Shown one piece after another: positions 36,559 to 46,077 of a stretch of 64,000 nt of DNA. Made by a program: the position numbers and the translations under genes. The notes under the pieces are model-generated. The model did not search any database. It had not been told where the DNA came from and saw nothing but the letters and a program-made list of their open reading frames with translations. The DNA lies in contig JBGCET010000040.1 of NCBI GenBank assembly GCA_045106555.1, forward strand, positions 13,930 through 77,929, given 5' to 3'. This stretch comes from JANQOZ01 sp045106555 (GTDB taxonomy: Bacteria; Pseudomonadota; Gammaproteobacteria; Xanthomonadales; SZUA-38). The first letter of the stretch is position 1; the number at the start of each line of letters is the position of its first letter.

Positions 36559-39243
36559 TTAGCACTCCAGGGCGTTTTTGCGAATGACTGTGCCAGCGGT
36601 CTTTTCCAGGGTTACCGATTCATCAATGACCAGGACACCGTTCACCAGCAGGTAGCGCACGCCGGTACTTAGTTCAGTGGGGTTTTGGTAACTGGCGCGA
36701 GGCACAAACTCAGCAGGGTCAATCACCGCCACGTCGGCCGCCAACCCCGCGGCCAGGTAACCTCGGTCGCACAACCCAAAGATGTCTGCCACCTGACCGC
36801 TGCTTCGACGCACGAATCGTTCTTTGCTCATCAGCTGACGGCGCACAACAAAATCCTGATAGGCCTTAGGGTAGGTGGCGAACTTTCGTGGATGACCTTC
36901 TGAACCATCGGACCCTGTGACCAGCCAGGGTTGTATCGCCAGCCGGTTGATGTCCTCCAGGTTCATCACGAACGAGGCGATGGCCGGATCGCCATGGAGT
37001 ATTTCATGGATAGCGGCAGCCAGCGGGTCTCGGTTGCTGTCCCGCGCAGCCTGACCCAGGGTTTTTCCCCGGTTGGCACTGTTGCTGCCGGTAATCAGCA
37101 TCGCTTCAGGCCCACCGCGGCGCGCCAGGGCCGCCAGCATCTCGGGTCGATTGGCTGCCAGCACGGCCGGGTCGCGTAAACGTGCACGCATTTTTTCTCG
37201 AGAACCTTCCATCAGCGACCGGGGAATCAGCGCATTGGAAAAACGGGTGCCGGAGGCCTCAAAGGGGTATTGGTTGGCGCTGATCTTTTGCCCTTCCTCA
37301 CGCGCCGCATTGACCATCGCAACCAGTTGCTTGGAGTTTCCCCAGGCCTTGGATCCCAGGGCCTTCAGGTGGGAAATATGCACAGGGATATTGGCCTGAC
37401 GACCGATCGCCAAGGCTTCTGTCACCGCGTCGATCAGTCCGACCGCACTTTCGCTGCGCATGTGAGTGTCGTAAACGCCACCAGTCTTAGACGCAGCGCT
37501 GGCCAGGGCCACCAGCTCGGTCGTGTCGCTATAGCTGCCCGGCACGTAGTAAAGCCCACTGGAAAGTCCCAGGGCGCCAGCACTCATCTCCGCTTCCACC
37601 AGGGTCTGCATCTGGGCCAACTCGGGTTCCGTGGGGGGGCGATTGTCCCGGCCCATGACTGCTTCACGAATGCGCCCGTGGCCGGCGAAAAACCCGACGT
37701 TTGGCCCACTGCCTATTGCGTCGATGCGGGCCAGGCGTTTGGCTCTGGAGGCCAGTCCGCCGCCGTCGTTACCCACAAACAATGAGGTAACGCCTTGGCG
37801 AAGGTAATGCTCATTGCGCCGAGATAAATCGTTGGCAAGGTCTTGGGAAGCATGGGTATGGGGATCAATAAAGCCCGGCGTTACCCACAAGCCATCAACG
37901 CCTATGTTGCGCTCTGCGGTGGCCCCTGGCGGCGGCTGCAAACTGGCGATGCGGCCATTAGCTATAGCAACGTCGCCCCGGTAGGGCGGGCGGCCGCTGC
38001 CGTCTATGATCAGGCCGTTGCGTAAGATCACGTCGTAGTGTGGCGGCACGCTGGCGCTTGCCAACAGTTGCTTCATGGCTTCCCGAGCAAAAACCTCCGC
38101 CGCCGCTGCGGATATGGCAGGCGGCGTCGCGTCGCCCACTTCGTAGGTAATCGCTGGAATCCCGTAGCGTCCGTACATATAGTTTTTGGAGTTGGGTTGG
38201 GTGCTGCGGCGGCTTTTCTCCTGGGTGAACGGATAGTCTTTCAACTGAGGCCGGGCGGCGTCCAACCAGTGGCTGGCAAACTGCAGCGGCCAGGTCGGGT
38301 TGGCGTCAGATTGGGTATAGAACAGGTTTCGCCAGGTGGCGTGAAAATCGAGGAACAGGCGAGGGTGGCGGCCTGACTGCTCAAGTTCGTCCAGCAGTTG
38401 TTGCATCAATTGGGTTTCTGGTTGAGTAAACGGTCCCCAGTCCCGGTTCAGGTCTTTTCCACCCGTGTTGTGCCGCCAGTGACCCAGTGCAATGCCATCG
38501 GGGTTCAGCATGGGCACCGCGATAATCGCAAAGCGCTCGCGAAACTCAGTGGCCAGCTGAGACTGGCCATACACGGTGCGGACAAACGCCTGGTACGCGT
38601 CGAAGCCGGTGGTTTCTGGTGGGTGTTGACGTCCTACCAGCAGCAACACGTCTTTTAGGTCCGAGCCTGAACGCAGCTGCACAATCTCCCGGCCTAGCGC
38701 GGAATACCCCAGCACGGACAGCTGGGCTGGCGTTTGTGCAGCCAGCTCTCTTGCCCATTTGCCAACGTCTTGAGGGCTGATTATGGGTTGAGCGGCCAGC
38801 GTCAGTTGGGTTGATGGCGGTATCGTCAGAGTGAGTACCGCCTGGCGCTTGTCGGCGGACACGGCAACCTGCTGCTCGTCCAACAACTGCCACCGCTGAC
38901 CATCGTCGCTGATCTTCGGCACATACCGGTGGGTGCCATTTTCATACTTCACAGTGATAACAACTTTCTGCCCCGGACTACCGCTGAGCTTTATGGCATA
39001 CCACGGGCTGTTATTGATCGGTGGCGCGTCTTCGGGCTGAATCACTACGCTGGCCGATGAATCGCCGGTAACCCGGCAGCTTGCTCCTCGCGCCCCAACG
39101 AAATGGGTATCCACGCTGAACCGGCTGTTGCCGCAGTCGGTTCCGGCCTCGGAGGACGGACCCACAGAACAGCTCAGCAGACAAGAAACCATACTGGACA
39201 GCACAATGAGACGCGGCAAACGCCGCCAGGGGATCAAAGTCAT
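36559..39243 (-). CDS. lipoprotein fusion: M14 zinc carboxypeptidase and D-aminoacylase-like amidohydrolase
   Basis: An 894-aa protein from ATG 39243. The lipoprotein signal ends LLSC (C25). The N-terminal half is an M14 metallopeptidase with zinc ligands H207, E210 (RQHPPE) and H301 (DFHATW), the substrate Arg region NTGGKDLNRDW, and catalytic E368 (AITYEVG). From about residue 403 comes an N-acyl-D-amino-acid deacylase-type amidohydrolase: H462 and H464 (PGFIDPHTHAS), VHISHLKALGS, ANQYPFEAS, GSDGSEGHPRKF. One envelope protein could thus trim peptides and then deacylate D-amino-acid or similar products. A longer frame to 39471 overlaps the divergent receptor and is rejected. Confidence 0.85.
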   Translation of the reverse strand: MTLIPWRRLPRLIVLSSMVSCLLSCSVGPSSEAGTDCGNSRFSVDTHFVGARGASCRVTGDSSASVVIQPEDAPPINNSPWYAIKLSGSPGQKVVITVKYENGTHRYVPKISDDGQRWQLLDEQQVAVSADKRQAVLTLTIPPSTQLTLAAQPIISPQDVGKWARELAAQTPAQLSVLGYSALGREIVQLRSGSDLKDVLLLVGRQHPPETTGFDAYQAFVRTVYGQSQLATEFRERFAIIAVPMLNPDGIALGHWRHNTGGKDLNRDWGPFTQPETQLMQQLLDELEQSGRHPRLFLDFHATWRNLFYTQSDANPTWPLQFASHWLDAARPQLKDYPFTQEKSRRSTQPNSKNYMYGRYGIPAITYEVGDATPPAISAAAAEVFAREAMKQLLASASVPPHYDVILRNGLIIDGSGRPPYRGDVAIANGRIASLQPPPGATAERNIGVDGLWVTPGFIDPHTHASQDLANDLSRRNEHYLRQGVTSLFVGNDGGGLASRAKRLARIDAIGSGPNVGFFAGHGRIREAVMGRDNRPPTEPELAQMQTLVEAEMSAGALGLSSGLYYVPGSYSDTTELVALASAASKTGGVYDTHMRSESAVGLIDAVTEALAIGRQANIPVHISHLKALGSKAWGNSKQLVAMVNAAREEGQKISANQYPFEASGTRFSNALIPRSLMEGSREKMRARLRDPAVLAANRPEMLAALARRGGPEAMLITGSNSANRGKTLGQAARDSNRDPLAAAIHEILHGDPAIASFVMNLEDINRLAIQPWLVTGSDGSEGHPRKFATYPKAYQDFVVRRQLMSKERFVRRSSGQVADIFGLCDRGYLAAGLAADVAVIDPAEFVPRASYQNPTELSTGVRYLLVNGVLVIDESVTLEKTAGTVIRKNALEC

Positions 39244-39355
39244 ATGTGGTCTGCTGGCTGTTTTCATTGGGGCTAAAATAACGTTAACATCGTCAGTACG
39301 GCAAATGTCCAGCATCAAAAAAAGGGCAGCCATTGTGCATTTTAGGGAGACCCTC

Positions 39356-42328
39356 ATGAGCAAGACCCCATTGACCCTGCTGTTTTCCGCCTTTGCGCTC
39401 ACTGCAAGCGCTGCGTGGGCCCAGTCGTCTGGCAACGATGACGAGGACACCATTGAAGAAGTGGTTGTCACAGGCTCCCATATCCGGGGCGCTCAGATTT
39501 CCGATGCGCTGCCCGTATCCATTATTCGCTCAGAAGATATTGAGATGCTGGGCATCGATTCCGGTGATGAACTGTTAGACCAGATTACGGAGAATGGTCA
39601 GAACACGTTCAACGAAGCCGAGAACATCGGCGGTGGGGTTAACTCTGCCCGAGGGGATGTGGGCGCGTTTAATCTGCGAAATCTGGGCACAGGAAACACG
39701 CTGGTGCTGCTCAACGGCCGCCGGGTGGTAAATTCTGCGGCTTATCAAACCGAAGAGGTAGGCGGCAGCTTTGTTCCGGTGAACACCGCAAACTCCGCCA
39801 CTTTTCCTGTCTACGGTATTGATCGCGTAGAGGTGCTGAAGGACGGCGCATCAGCGCTGTACGGTGCGGACGCGGTCGCCGGCGTGGTGAACACGGTATT
39901 GAAGAAGGACTTTGAAGGCCTCACCGCCAGAATTAAGTACAACGAATTTCCCAGCCTGGAAAGAAACGACACCAACATCGCCATTGAGTGGGGAAAGTTC
40001 TTCAACAACGGCGCGACCAATGTTGGCGTTTTCTACAATTACTTAGATCGCGGTAGAGTCAACGCTCAGGAAGACGCCCGTTGGGCCAACAGCGACTTCC
40101 GCAGTCGCATCCCGGAAGATTCACCCTACGCGGGATCGACCCAGTTCAGAAATAACAGCATCAACTCTCTGTTTGGCCAGTTTGATGCGGTAGGCAGTGT
40201 CTCCGGCCTCAACATCGCCGGTGTGGTTACAGACAGTTCCGGTGAATTTGAGGTGTTCCCTGCAGGGGATCCGCGCTGTGCGGTGAACCTGAACTTTGGC
40301 ACCTGTCTGGCGCCGGACGGTCAAGGCGTCATTCGCTACAACCTCAACGATTTTCGTGACCTCAATTCCGACCTGGAACGGCACAACCTGTTTGTTCACT
40401 TAAATCATCAGTTCGATAGCGGCATGGAAGCCTTCACCGAGCTGCACTACTACACCTCCGATACCAATATTTCCCGTCACCCCTCAGCGCCCTTTACGTC
40501 AGTGCGACTGCGAGTGAGTGCAGACAACTACTACAATCCACTGGGTCCCTGTGGATCTCCCAACCGTTTGCCCGATTCGGTCATTGGCACCGATGTGCCG
40601 TGCAGCGGCGTGGAGCTACAGATTGATAACTATCGTTTTGCCGAAGTCCCGCGGATTGTTGATAACAACAAGGACACTTACCGTTTCCTGCAGGGCCTGC
40701 GTGGAACCGCTGGCGACTGGGACTGGGAAGGCGCCATTCTTTGGTCCAAGGCTGAGGCTGAAGACATTACCCGTAACCGGGTGTCCAACCTGCTAATTAC
40801 CGAAGCGCTGTCTGACCCAACGCCCGCGGCTTATAATCCCTTCAGCGGTGGTGTTGACAGCAACATCGAGCGCGCCTTGGTGGATGTATTCCGCAACAAC
40901 GAAGCCGAACTGAAAATGTTCGACTTTAAGATCTCCAATCCCGACGTGTATAAATTGCCCGCGGGACCTGTGGGTGCATTTGTTGGCTTTGAATACCGGG
41001 AAGAGTCATTCGTCGACGACCGTGACCCCAGGCTCGACGGCACCATTGCCTTTACCGATTTTGATGGCGACACCTATCCGTTTGTTTCAGATGTAGTGAA
41101 CTCAAGCCCAACGCCAGACAGCCGCGGCGAGCGGGATGTGACCTCCCTGTTTGCCGAACTGCAGGTACCCATTTTGGATAATCTGGACCTGCAGCTGGCG
41201 CTGCGTTATGAAGATTTCTCGGACGTGGGCGATACCAACGTGGCGAAGGTTGCACTGGGCTGGCGGCCGCTGGATCAACTGCTGGTGAGAGGGTCCTGGT
41301 CAGAAGCCTTCCGTGCACCAAACCTGGTCACCATTAACGAAGAAATTGTTGCTCGACAAAACACCCGCACCGACTTCGCCTGTCTGTTTGCCGCCGAAAA
41401 TGGCGGCGACCCCGGTCAGGACACTCTGGACTGCGTCAATTCCACCCAGCGAATTGCCCAGGGCAGTCAAAACCTTGTGCCTGAGGAGTCCGACAACTAC
41501 TCGGTAGGTCTGGTGTTTGAACCCACTATCGATCTGACCTTTACCCTGGATTTCTGGTCGATTGAAAAAGAAATGACCATTGGCCTGTTCGGTGAAACCA
41601 ACCACACGCTGCTGGACCTGGTGAACCGTCTGGAAAATGGCTTAAACAACTGCGGTAGCTTCCAGGGCAACCCGGCCGTTAACCGCATCTCAGACATCGA
41701 AGCCGACGCTGCGGCCATTTACACGGCTGCAGGAATTTGCCCTGCCGGCGACATCGATTTCATCCTGGACGACTACGCTAACCTAGACACACGGACAGTG
41801 CGCGGCCATGACATCGGTGTCTACTACAACATCGACACCCGGGCTGGCGACTTCGCTTTTACCTACAACGCGTCGTTCCTGGACAAATACGAACAGGAAG
41901 CAGGCGGCCAGGCGGCTGATTTGGTCGCCGCACAAAATTCTGGCCTACTACCGGCGAATTTCCCGGTTTCCGGGTTTCAGAACCTGGAGCGAATTGATGG
42001 AAACATTGACGAGAAGCACACCGTGCGCCTGTCTTGGCGGAAGAACAATTACGGCGCGTCAGTCAGTGGTCTGCGGTTGGGGGATTTTATTCAGGACAGT
42101 CTGAATCTGGCTGACGGCACCCAGTTTGTGGTGCCTTCCATGACCACGTACAACTTGAACCTTGATTACCGGTTCAACATCGGCGATTCGCGTTTGCGAG
42201 CACGTTTTGGGATCAACAATTTTACTGACGAACGCGCGCCACTGGCGGATCGGTTCTTTGGGTATTTTGCTGACGTCCATCGGGATCTGGGTCGCTACTA
42301 CTACACCGAGCTTCGCTTTAGCCTCTAA
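39356..42328 (+). CDS. TonB-dependent receptor
   Basis: A 990-aa outer-membrane receptor. It starts at ATG 39356 after AGGGAGA, with a signal peptide ending AAWAQ. A TonB box-like EEVVVTGSHIRG is followed by the plug (LRNLGTGNTLVLLNGRR, VYGIDRVEVLKDGASALYG) and a large barrel ending RDLGRYYYTELRFSL. The family imports siderophores, vitamins or oligomers with TonB energy. Its divergent neighbour, the peptidase-aminoacylase lipoprotein, hints at peptide-derived substrates (inference). The 112-bp gap between them must hold both promoters. An intrinsic terminator follows. Confidence 0.94.
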   Translation: MSKTPLTLLFSAFALTASAAWAQSSGNDDEDTIEEVVVTGSHIRGAQISDALPVSIIRSEDIEMLGIDSGDELLDQITENGQNTFNEAENIGGGVNSARGDVGAFNLRNLGTGNTLVLLNGRRVVNSAAYQTEEVGGSFVPVNTANSATFPVYGIDRVEVLKDGASALYGADAVAGVVNTVLKKDFEGLTARIKYNEFPSLERNDTNIAIEWGKFFNNGATNVGVFYNYLDRGRVNAQEDARWANSDFRSRIPEDSPYAGSTQFRNNSINSLFGQFDAVGSVSGLNIAGVVTDSSGEFEVFPAGDPRCAVNLNFGTCLAPDGQGVIRYNLNDFRDLNSDLERHNLFVHLNHQFDSGMEAFTELHYYTSDTNISRHPSAPFTSVRLRVSADNYYNPLGPCGSPNRLPDSVIGTDVPCSGVELQIDNYRFAEVPRIVDNNKDTYRFLQGLRGTAGDWDWEGAILWSKAEAEDITRNRVSNLLITEALSDPTPAAYNPFSGGVDSNIERALVDVFRNNEAELKMFDFKISNPDVYKLPAGPVGAFVGFEYREESFVDDRDPRLDGTIAFTDFDGDTYPFVSDVVNSSPTPDSRGERDVTSLFAELQVPILDNLDLQLALRYEDFSDVGDTNVAKVALGWRPLDQLLVRGSWSEAFRAPNLVTINEEIVARQNTRTDFACLFAAENGGDPGQDTLDCVNSTQRIAQGSQNLVPEESDNYSVGLVFEPTIDLTFTLDFWSIEKEMTIGLFGETNHTLLDLVNRLENGLNNCGSFQGNPAVNRISDIEADAAAIYTAAGICPAGDIDFILDDYANLDTRTVRGHDIGVYYNIDTRAGDFAFTYNASFLDKYEQEAGGQAADLVAAQNSGLLPANFPVSGFQNLERIDGNIDEKHTVRLSWRKNNYGASVSGLRLGDFIQDSLNLADGTQFVVPSMTTYNLNLDYRFNIGDSRLRARFGINNFTDERAPLADRFFGYFADVHRDLGRYYYTELRFSL

Positions 42329-42345
42329 ATGCTAACCGGTTAAAC

Positions 42346-42377
42346 AAAAAAGGCCTGCTCGTTGCAGGCCTTTTTTT
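42346..42377 (+). terminator. intrinsic terminator after TonB-dependent receptor
   Basis: AGGCCTGC (42351-42358) pairs with GCAGGCCT (42364-42371) around a 5-nt loop, and a 7-T run follows. A-tract 42346-42351 on the left lets it act also for folE on the other strand. Confidence 0.92.
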
Positions 42378-42416
42378 GGGCAGAGACATCGCTGCCCGTT
42401 AGCGGTCAGATTCCCG

Positions 42417-43010
42417 TTACTGACTGCACTGAATCATCGTCAGAAATTCGGTGCGAGTCCGAGCATCTTCCCGGAAATTGCCCAGCATCTGGCTGGTCAT
42501 CATGGAAACGCCTTTATTGTGCACGCCACGGGTGGTCATACATTCATGGCTGGCTTTGACCACTACGCCCACGCCTTTGGGCTTGAGCACGTCCTGCACA
42601 CACTGGGCGATCTGCGCGGTCATTTTTTCCTGCACCTGCATTCGGCGGGCAAACGCCTCAACCACTCGGGCCAGCTTGCTGATTCCGACCACTTTATTCG
42701 TCGGCACGTAGGCGACATGGGCTACCCCAATAATGGGTGCCAAATGATGCTCGCAGTGAGACTCGAAAGCGATATCCCTTAGCACGATCATCTCGTCGTA
42801 ACCCTCTACTTCTTTAAAGGTGCGCCGAAGGTACTCCGATGGATCTTGGTTGTAACCGCGAAACCAGTCCTCGTAGGCTCTTACCACCCGCGCGGGAGTG
42901 TCTACCAGACCCTCGCGATCGGGGTCATCGCCTGCCCATTCCAAAAGCACTCGGACGGCAGCTTCAGCTTGCTCCCGCGACGGCTTTGAATTTTTCTGTT
43001 TATCGCTCAC
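42417..43010 (-). CDS. folE: GTP cyclohydrolase I
   Basis: A 197-aa protein of type IA. Zinc and active-site motifs are visible: FESHCEHHLAPI (Cys and His), AYVPTNKVVGISKLARVVE, RMQVQEKMTAQIA and ASHECMTTRGV (second Cys). It converts GTP to dihydroneopterin triphosphate, the first step of folate synthesis. It is single, not in an operon with other folate genes, but folD lies 6 kb away. Confidence 0.97.
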   Translation of the reverse strand: MSDKQKNSKPSREQAEAAVRVLLEWAGDDPDREGLVDTPARVVRAYEDWFRGYNQDPSEYLRRTFKEVEGYDEMIVLRDIAFESHCEHHLAPIIGVAHVAYVPTNKVVGISKLARVVEAFARRMQVQEKMTAQIAQCVQDVLKPKGVGVVVKASHECMTTRGVHNKGVSMMTSQMLGNFREDARTRTEFLTMIQCSQ

Positions 43011-43123
43011 TTACCACTCCATCAGGGTGTTTTGCTCAGTATCAGTGATCCACACGCCAGATGCGAACCTCGAAGCGCGGTACCATATCCGCTGAATAAT
43101 CAAGATCAGGTCAAATTTCGAAA

Positions 43124-44785
43124 ATGTCTAACATTTGTATTGGTGCCCGGAAAGCGCTTGCCCCGTTGTTGATGGGCTTTGTCGCTGTTTTTGCGTTGTC
43201 GAGTTGTGGTCAGGATGAGCCTGCGGCGTCCAATGACTCGTCAAACCCAACACCCTCCTCCTCTCCGGCTGGCGAACAGGTCCAAGCCACGGGCAAGCAA
43301 TATCAGCGAGACGACGCCATCACCGCCATGACGGCGATCGAGCTGCAGACGGCTATCGCAGCGGGTGAGCTGAAGGCTGCAGCGGTTACCAGTGCGTTTT
43401 TGGAACGGATCTATCGGTTGGATGCGGGTAAGGACGGGTTTAATGCGGTGATCGAAGTGAACCCTCAGGCGATGGACATTGCCGGTGCTCTGGACCAACA
43501 GCTGGCAGCTGGTGGCGCTGCAGGTCCGCTGTTTGGCGTCCCCGTCTTGATCAAGGCGAACATCGATACAGCAGATGAAATGGCCACCAGTGCGGGTTCC
43601 ATTGCGTTGGCTGACCACCATGCAACCACCGACGCTTATGTCGTGTCCCTGATTCGCGCTGCCGGTGGCGTCGTGCTTGGCAAGACAAATCTCAGCGAAT
43701 GGGCAAACTTCCGTTCAACGCAATCTTCCAGCGGCTGGAGTTCTTTGGGCGGGCAAACCAAAAATGCCTGGAACAAGTCGGCTAATCCTTGTGGTTCGTC
43801 CAGCGGTTCAGCGGTGGCGGTGGCCATTCGGTTGGCACCTCTGGCACTGGGCACAGAAACCAATGGTTCTATTACTTGCCCGGCCGGCGCAAACGGCGTG
43901 TTTGGCCTCAAACCCACTATGGGCCGAGTTAGCCGTAGCGGCGTTATTCCCATTGCCAATTCCATGGATATGGTGGGTCCTATGGCTCGGACAGCCGCAG
44001 ACCTTGCGCTTTTGATGCGCGTGATTGATGGTTCAGACCCCCAAGACCGTGCGACAACGATCCGATTTAAGAAATACGGCATTTTGCCGCCAAGTTTCAA
44101 CGGCTCACTGAAGGGTATGCGCATTGGTGTCTGGCGAACCTACACCGGGGCAGATACCAACCCGAAAGTTAACGCCCTGCTGGACGAGATGGTGGCTCAG
44201 CTGACCGCGTTGGGTGCAGAGATTACCGACCCCATTGAAATGACGGTGGGTGATCTCGGGTCGCAAGCCTATAAGATCATGCTCTATGAGTTTCGTGAGG
44301 GAATTAACGCTTATTTAGAGGGCATTAGCGACCCGGCTGCACCTAAATCGCTGTCAGACTTGATCGCGTTTAATAAGAACAATGCCAGTCGCGTGTTGGC
44401 GCATTTCAATCAGGACATTCTTGAAGCCGCCCAGGCAGTGAACTGGACGCCGGCTGAATATGGACAGGCCCTCACAAAAGTTCGAGGGGCGGCGAACCTG
44501 CAGATCGAGCTTGCGCTGCGAAAACACGGATTGACGCAGCTCATCAGTGTGTCAAACGGACCGGCGTGGAGCACGGATCTGGAAAACGGTGACGACTTTT
44601 CCATTGCCAGCTCGACGCTGCCCGCAATATCCGGACATCCACACCTGACGGTGCCGATGGGGCTAGTTGATGGCTTGCCGATTGGCCTATCCATCATTAA
44701 CGCCCGTTCCAATGAGTTTCGTGGGCTAAACCTGGCGGCTGCCGTTGAAGAAACGCGCGGTGCCCTGATTCCGCCGCTGGATTAA
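43124..44785 (+). CDS. lipoprotein amidase (amidase signature family)
   Basis: A 553-aa amidase-signature enzyme with a lipoprotein signal (lipid-acceptor C28, LSSC) and a ~30-residue Ser/Pro/Asn linker. The catalytic triad Lys-cis-Ser-Ser is intact: K144 (VLIKANID), S225 (PCGSSSGSA) and S249 (ETNGSITCPA). Exported members hydrolyse peptide amides or other amides. The cell location suits scavenging of peptides, alongside the M14/aminoacylase lipoprotein and two receptors nearby. Specific substrate unknown. Confidence 0.9.
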   Translation: MSNICIGARKALAPLLMGFVAVFALSSCGQDEPAASNDSSNPTPSSSPAGEQVQATGKQYQRDDAITAMTAIELQTAIAAGELKAAAVTSAFLERIYRLDAGKDGFNAVIEVNPQAMDIAGALDQQLAAGGAAGPLFGVPVLIKANIDTADEMATSAGSIALADHHATTDAYVVSLIRAAGGVVLGKTNLSEWANFRSTQSSSGWSSLGGQTKNAWNKSANPCGSSSGSAVAVAIRLAPLALGTETNGSITCPAGANGVFGLKPTMGRVSRSGVIPIANSMDMVGPMARTAADLALLMRVIDGSDPQDRATTIRFKKYGILPPSFNGSLKGMRIGVWRTYTGADTNPKVNALLDEMVAQLTALGAEITDPIEMTVGDLGSQAYKIMLYEFREGINAYLEGISDPAAPKSLSDLIAFNKNNASRVLAHFNQDILEAAQAVNWTPAEYGQALTKVRGAANLQIELALRKHGLTQLISVSNGPAWSTDLENGDDFSIASSTLPAISGHPHLTVPMGLVDGLPIGLSIINARSNEFRGLNLAAAVEETRGALIPPLD

Positions 44786-44817
44786 CGCTGTTGCTGGTAG
44801 TGAGAGAAACACGCCGG

Positions 44818-45156
44818 TTATTCGGGGTCGCCGGCTTCGTCAGCGGTCTCTCGGCTGGCTTCGAGCTCCGCTTCAAGTTTTGCCAGCCTGGCCTGAAGGG
44901 CAGCTAATTTTTCGGCGAGTTGCGCTTGTTCGTTTTTTGCCTGCTCGGTGGCGTCGCGTACATAACTAAGGTCCTGCCGAGTTTGGTTAGACTCATCAGC
45001 TAAAGACCCGGTGGCAGGTTTGTCACCGGCGGGTTGTTTGCCGGCGATCTGTTCGTCGGCGGGCAACGATTCCGATTGGGACCAAGCCACCGGTACCGCC
45101 GTTACGACGGTCGCCAATCCGACAATGATCAGGACAAGGCTTTTCTTTAGCGGCAT
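44818..45156 (-). CDS. small exported coiled-coil protein
   Basis: A 112-aa protein: signal peptide (LVLIIVGLATVVTAVPVAWS), a short polar linker, and a C-terminal heptad-rich segment AEKLAALQARLAKLEAELEA that should form a coiled coil. It overlaps the upstream HTH gene (TAATG), so it is co-translated with the regulator. No family recognised. Confidence 0.65.
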   Translation of the reverse strand: MPLKKSLVLIIVGLATVVTAVPVAWSQSESLPADEQIAGKQPAGDKPATGSLADESNQTRQDLSYVRDATEQAKNEQAQLAEKLAALQARLAKLEAELEASRETADEAGDPE

Positions 45157-45623
45157 TAATCTTCCAGTTGTTTTATCGCCTCGCGCTTTCCCAAGGATCT
45201 GACCTTAGAAAGGGATTGCATCTGCGCGGCTCGCGGTTTGGACTTTCCCTGCTCCCAATTGTAGATGGTGATGGGGTGTACGCCTACAAGCTGCCCATAA
45301 TCGGCAGCCGTTAGTCCCAGCTTTTGGCGGTGTTTTTTCAACCAAGCCGGGGAAAATCGAATTTTCTGCGCAGTTTGTTCCTCAGGTGCAGGCACCCCAG
45401 CTACCGGGCTTTTTGCCAGCTTTAGCAACTGACGTTGCAAATCTTTTTGGTCGCGCTTGAGTGACGCAATGTCGCTACGGTAACGGGCCACTGACTTTCG
45501 CAGCGTTTCGGTCTCTTTCCGAATTTGTTTTCGGGAAACTTTTTCGATTTCAGTTTTAAGGGCTTTTTTCAGATCCACCGTCGTGTTACTCCGTAATATT
45601 TGTCGCAGGTTACTGAAATTCAA
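45156..45623 (-). CDS. coiled-coil plus helix-turn-helix (XRE-like) regulator
   Basis: A 155-aa protein. Residues 20-75 are basic and heptad-like (RKSVARYRSDIASLKRDQKD). The C-terminal part has an HTH_3-type domain (KLGLTAADYGQLVGVHPITI, then NWEQGKSKPR), the typical XRE recognition helix. Proteins of this shape are predicted DNA-binding regulators. It is divergent from a TonB-dependent receptor across 454 bp containing repeated TTGCGCA motifs, which are plausible targets (inference). Confidence 0.75.
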   Translation of the reverse strand: MNFSNLRQILRSNTTVDLKKALKTEIEKVSRKQIRKETETLRKSVARYRSDIASLKRDQKDLQRQLLKLAKSPVAGVPAPEEQTAQKIRFSPAWLKKHRQKLGLTAADYGQLVGVHPITIYNWEQGKSKPRAAQMQSLSKVRSLGKREAIKQLED

Positions 45624-46077
45624 AGGAACTTTCCAAAGGGAACAGAACCCGATGCTTTATCGACAGTGCCCTAGTCAATCGATTTTGTGGGTTTGCGCAA
45701 TGAGCGTCACGTGGCGTCCCGTTAAGTTGCTATTCCTGCCAATTACGTTGCATAAATGAGCAAGATCGTCTGGCGAAAAATACGCGGAATGGGGCGTTGA
45801 ATCCGACTGCTCTCTCACAAGTTTGGAATTTTGCGCATTTTGCGCAACTGAAAGCCGCACCGCGCTGAAAATTTGGGCGCTCAAGGCAACACACTGACGG
45901 CGAGTCGAAAAATCCCTGGCAGGCGCAGGCCCAGTGCTGCGGGCAACCTATGGATTGATATACGAAGCTTTTCATACTAGTTTTTTCGTACTGACCCCGG
46001 AGGGGCTGCTGCGGGAGGGCAGCGGCGCTGTGAATCCGTGGGCGTTGACCAACGAAATAACCAATCAGGAGTCCTCA
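45624..46077. promoter_or_regulatory. long divergent control region between HTH gene and TonB-dependent receptor
   Basis: 454 bases with no supported gene. It holds the TTGCGCA palindrome at 45831, a second TTGCGCAA at 45693-45700, AT-rich tracts near 45970-46000, and the receptor's ribosome-binding site (AGGAG just before ATG 46078). An in-frame start at 45934 exists but its product has no signal peptide, so it is taken as leader. Confidence 0.55.
45831..45847. promoter_or_regulatory. candidate operator palindrome TTGCGCA-n3-TGCGCAA
   Basis: A perfect 7-bp inverted repeat with a 3-bp spacer. A related 8-bp palindrome, TTGCGCAA, lies at 45693-45700, 138 bp away. Position between an HTH regulator and a receptor suggests autoregulation and receptor control; no binding data are available. 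Confidence 0.5.

Noticed and set aside
39128..39355. N-terminal extension of the first TonB-dependent receptor
   Set aside because: It overlaps the divergent lipoprotein and has no signal peptide, whereas ATG 39356 has AGGGAGA and a clear signal peptide.
45934..46077. N-terminal extension of the second TonB-dependent receptor
   Set aside because: ATG 46078 has AGGAG and a signal peptide; the extension would bury it.
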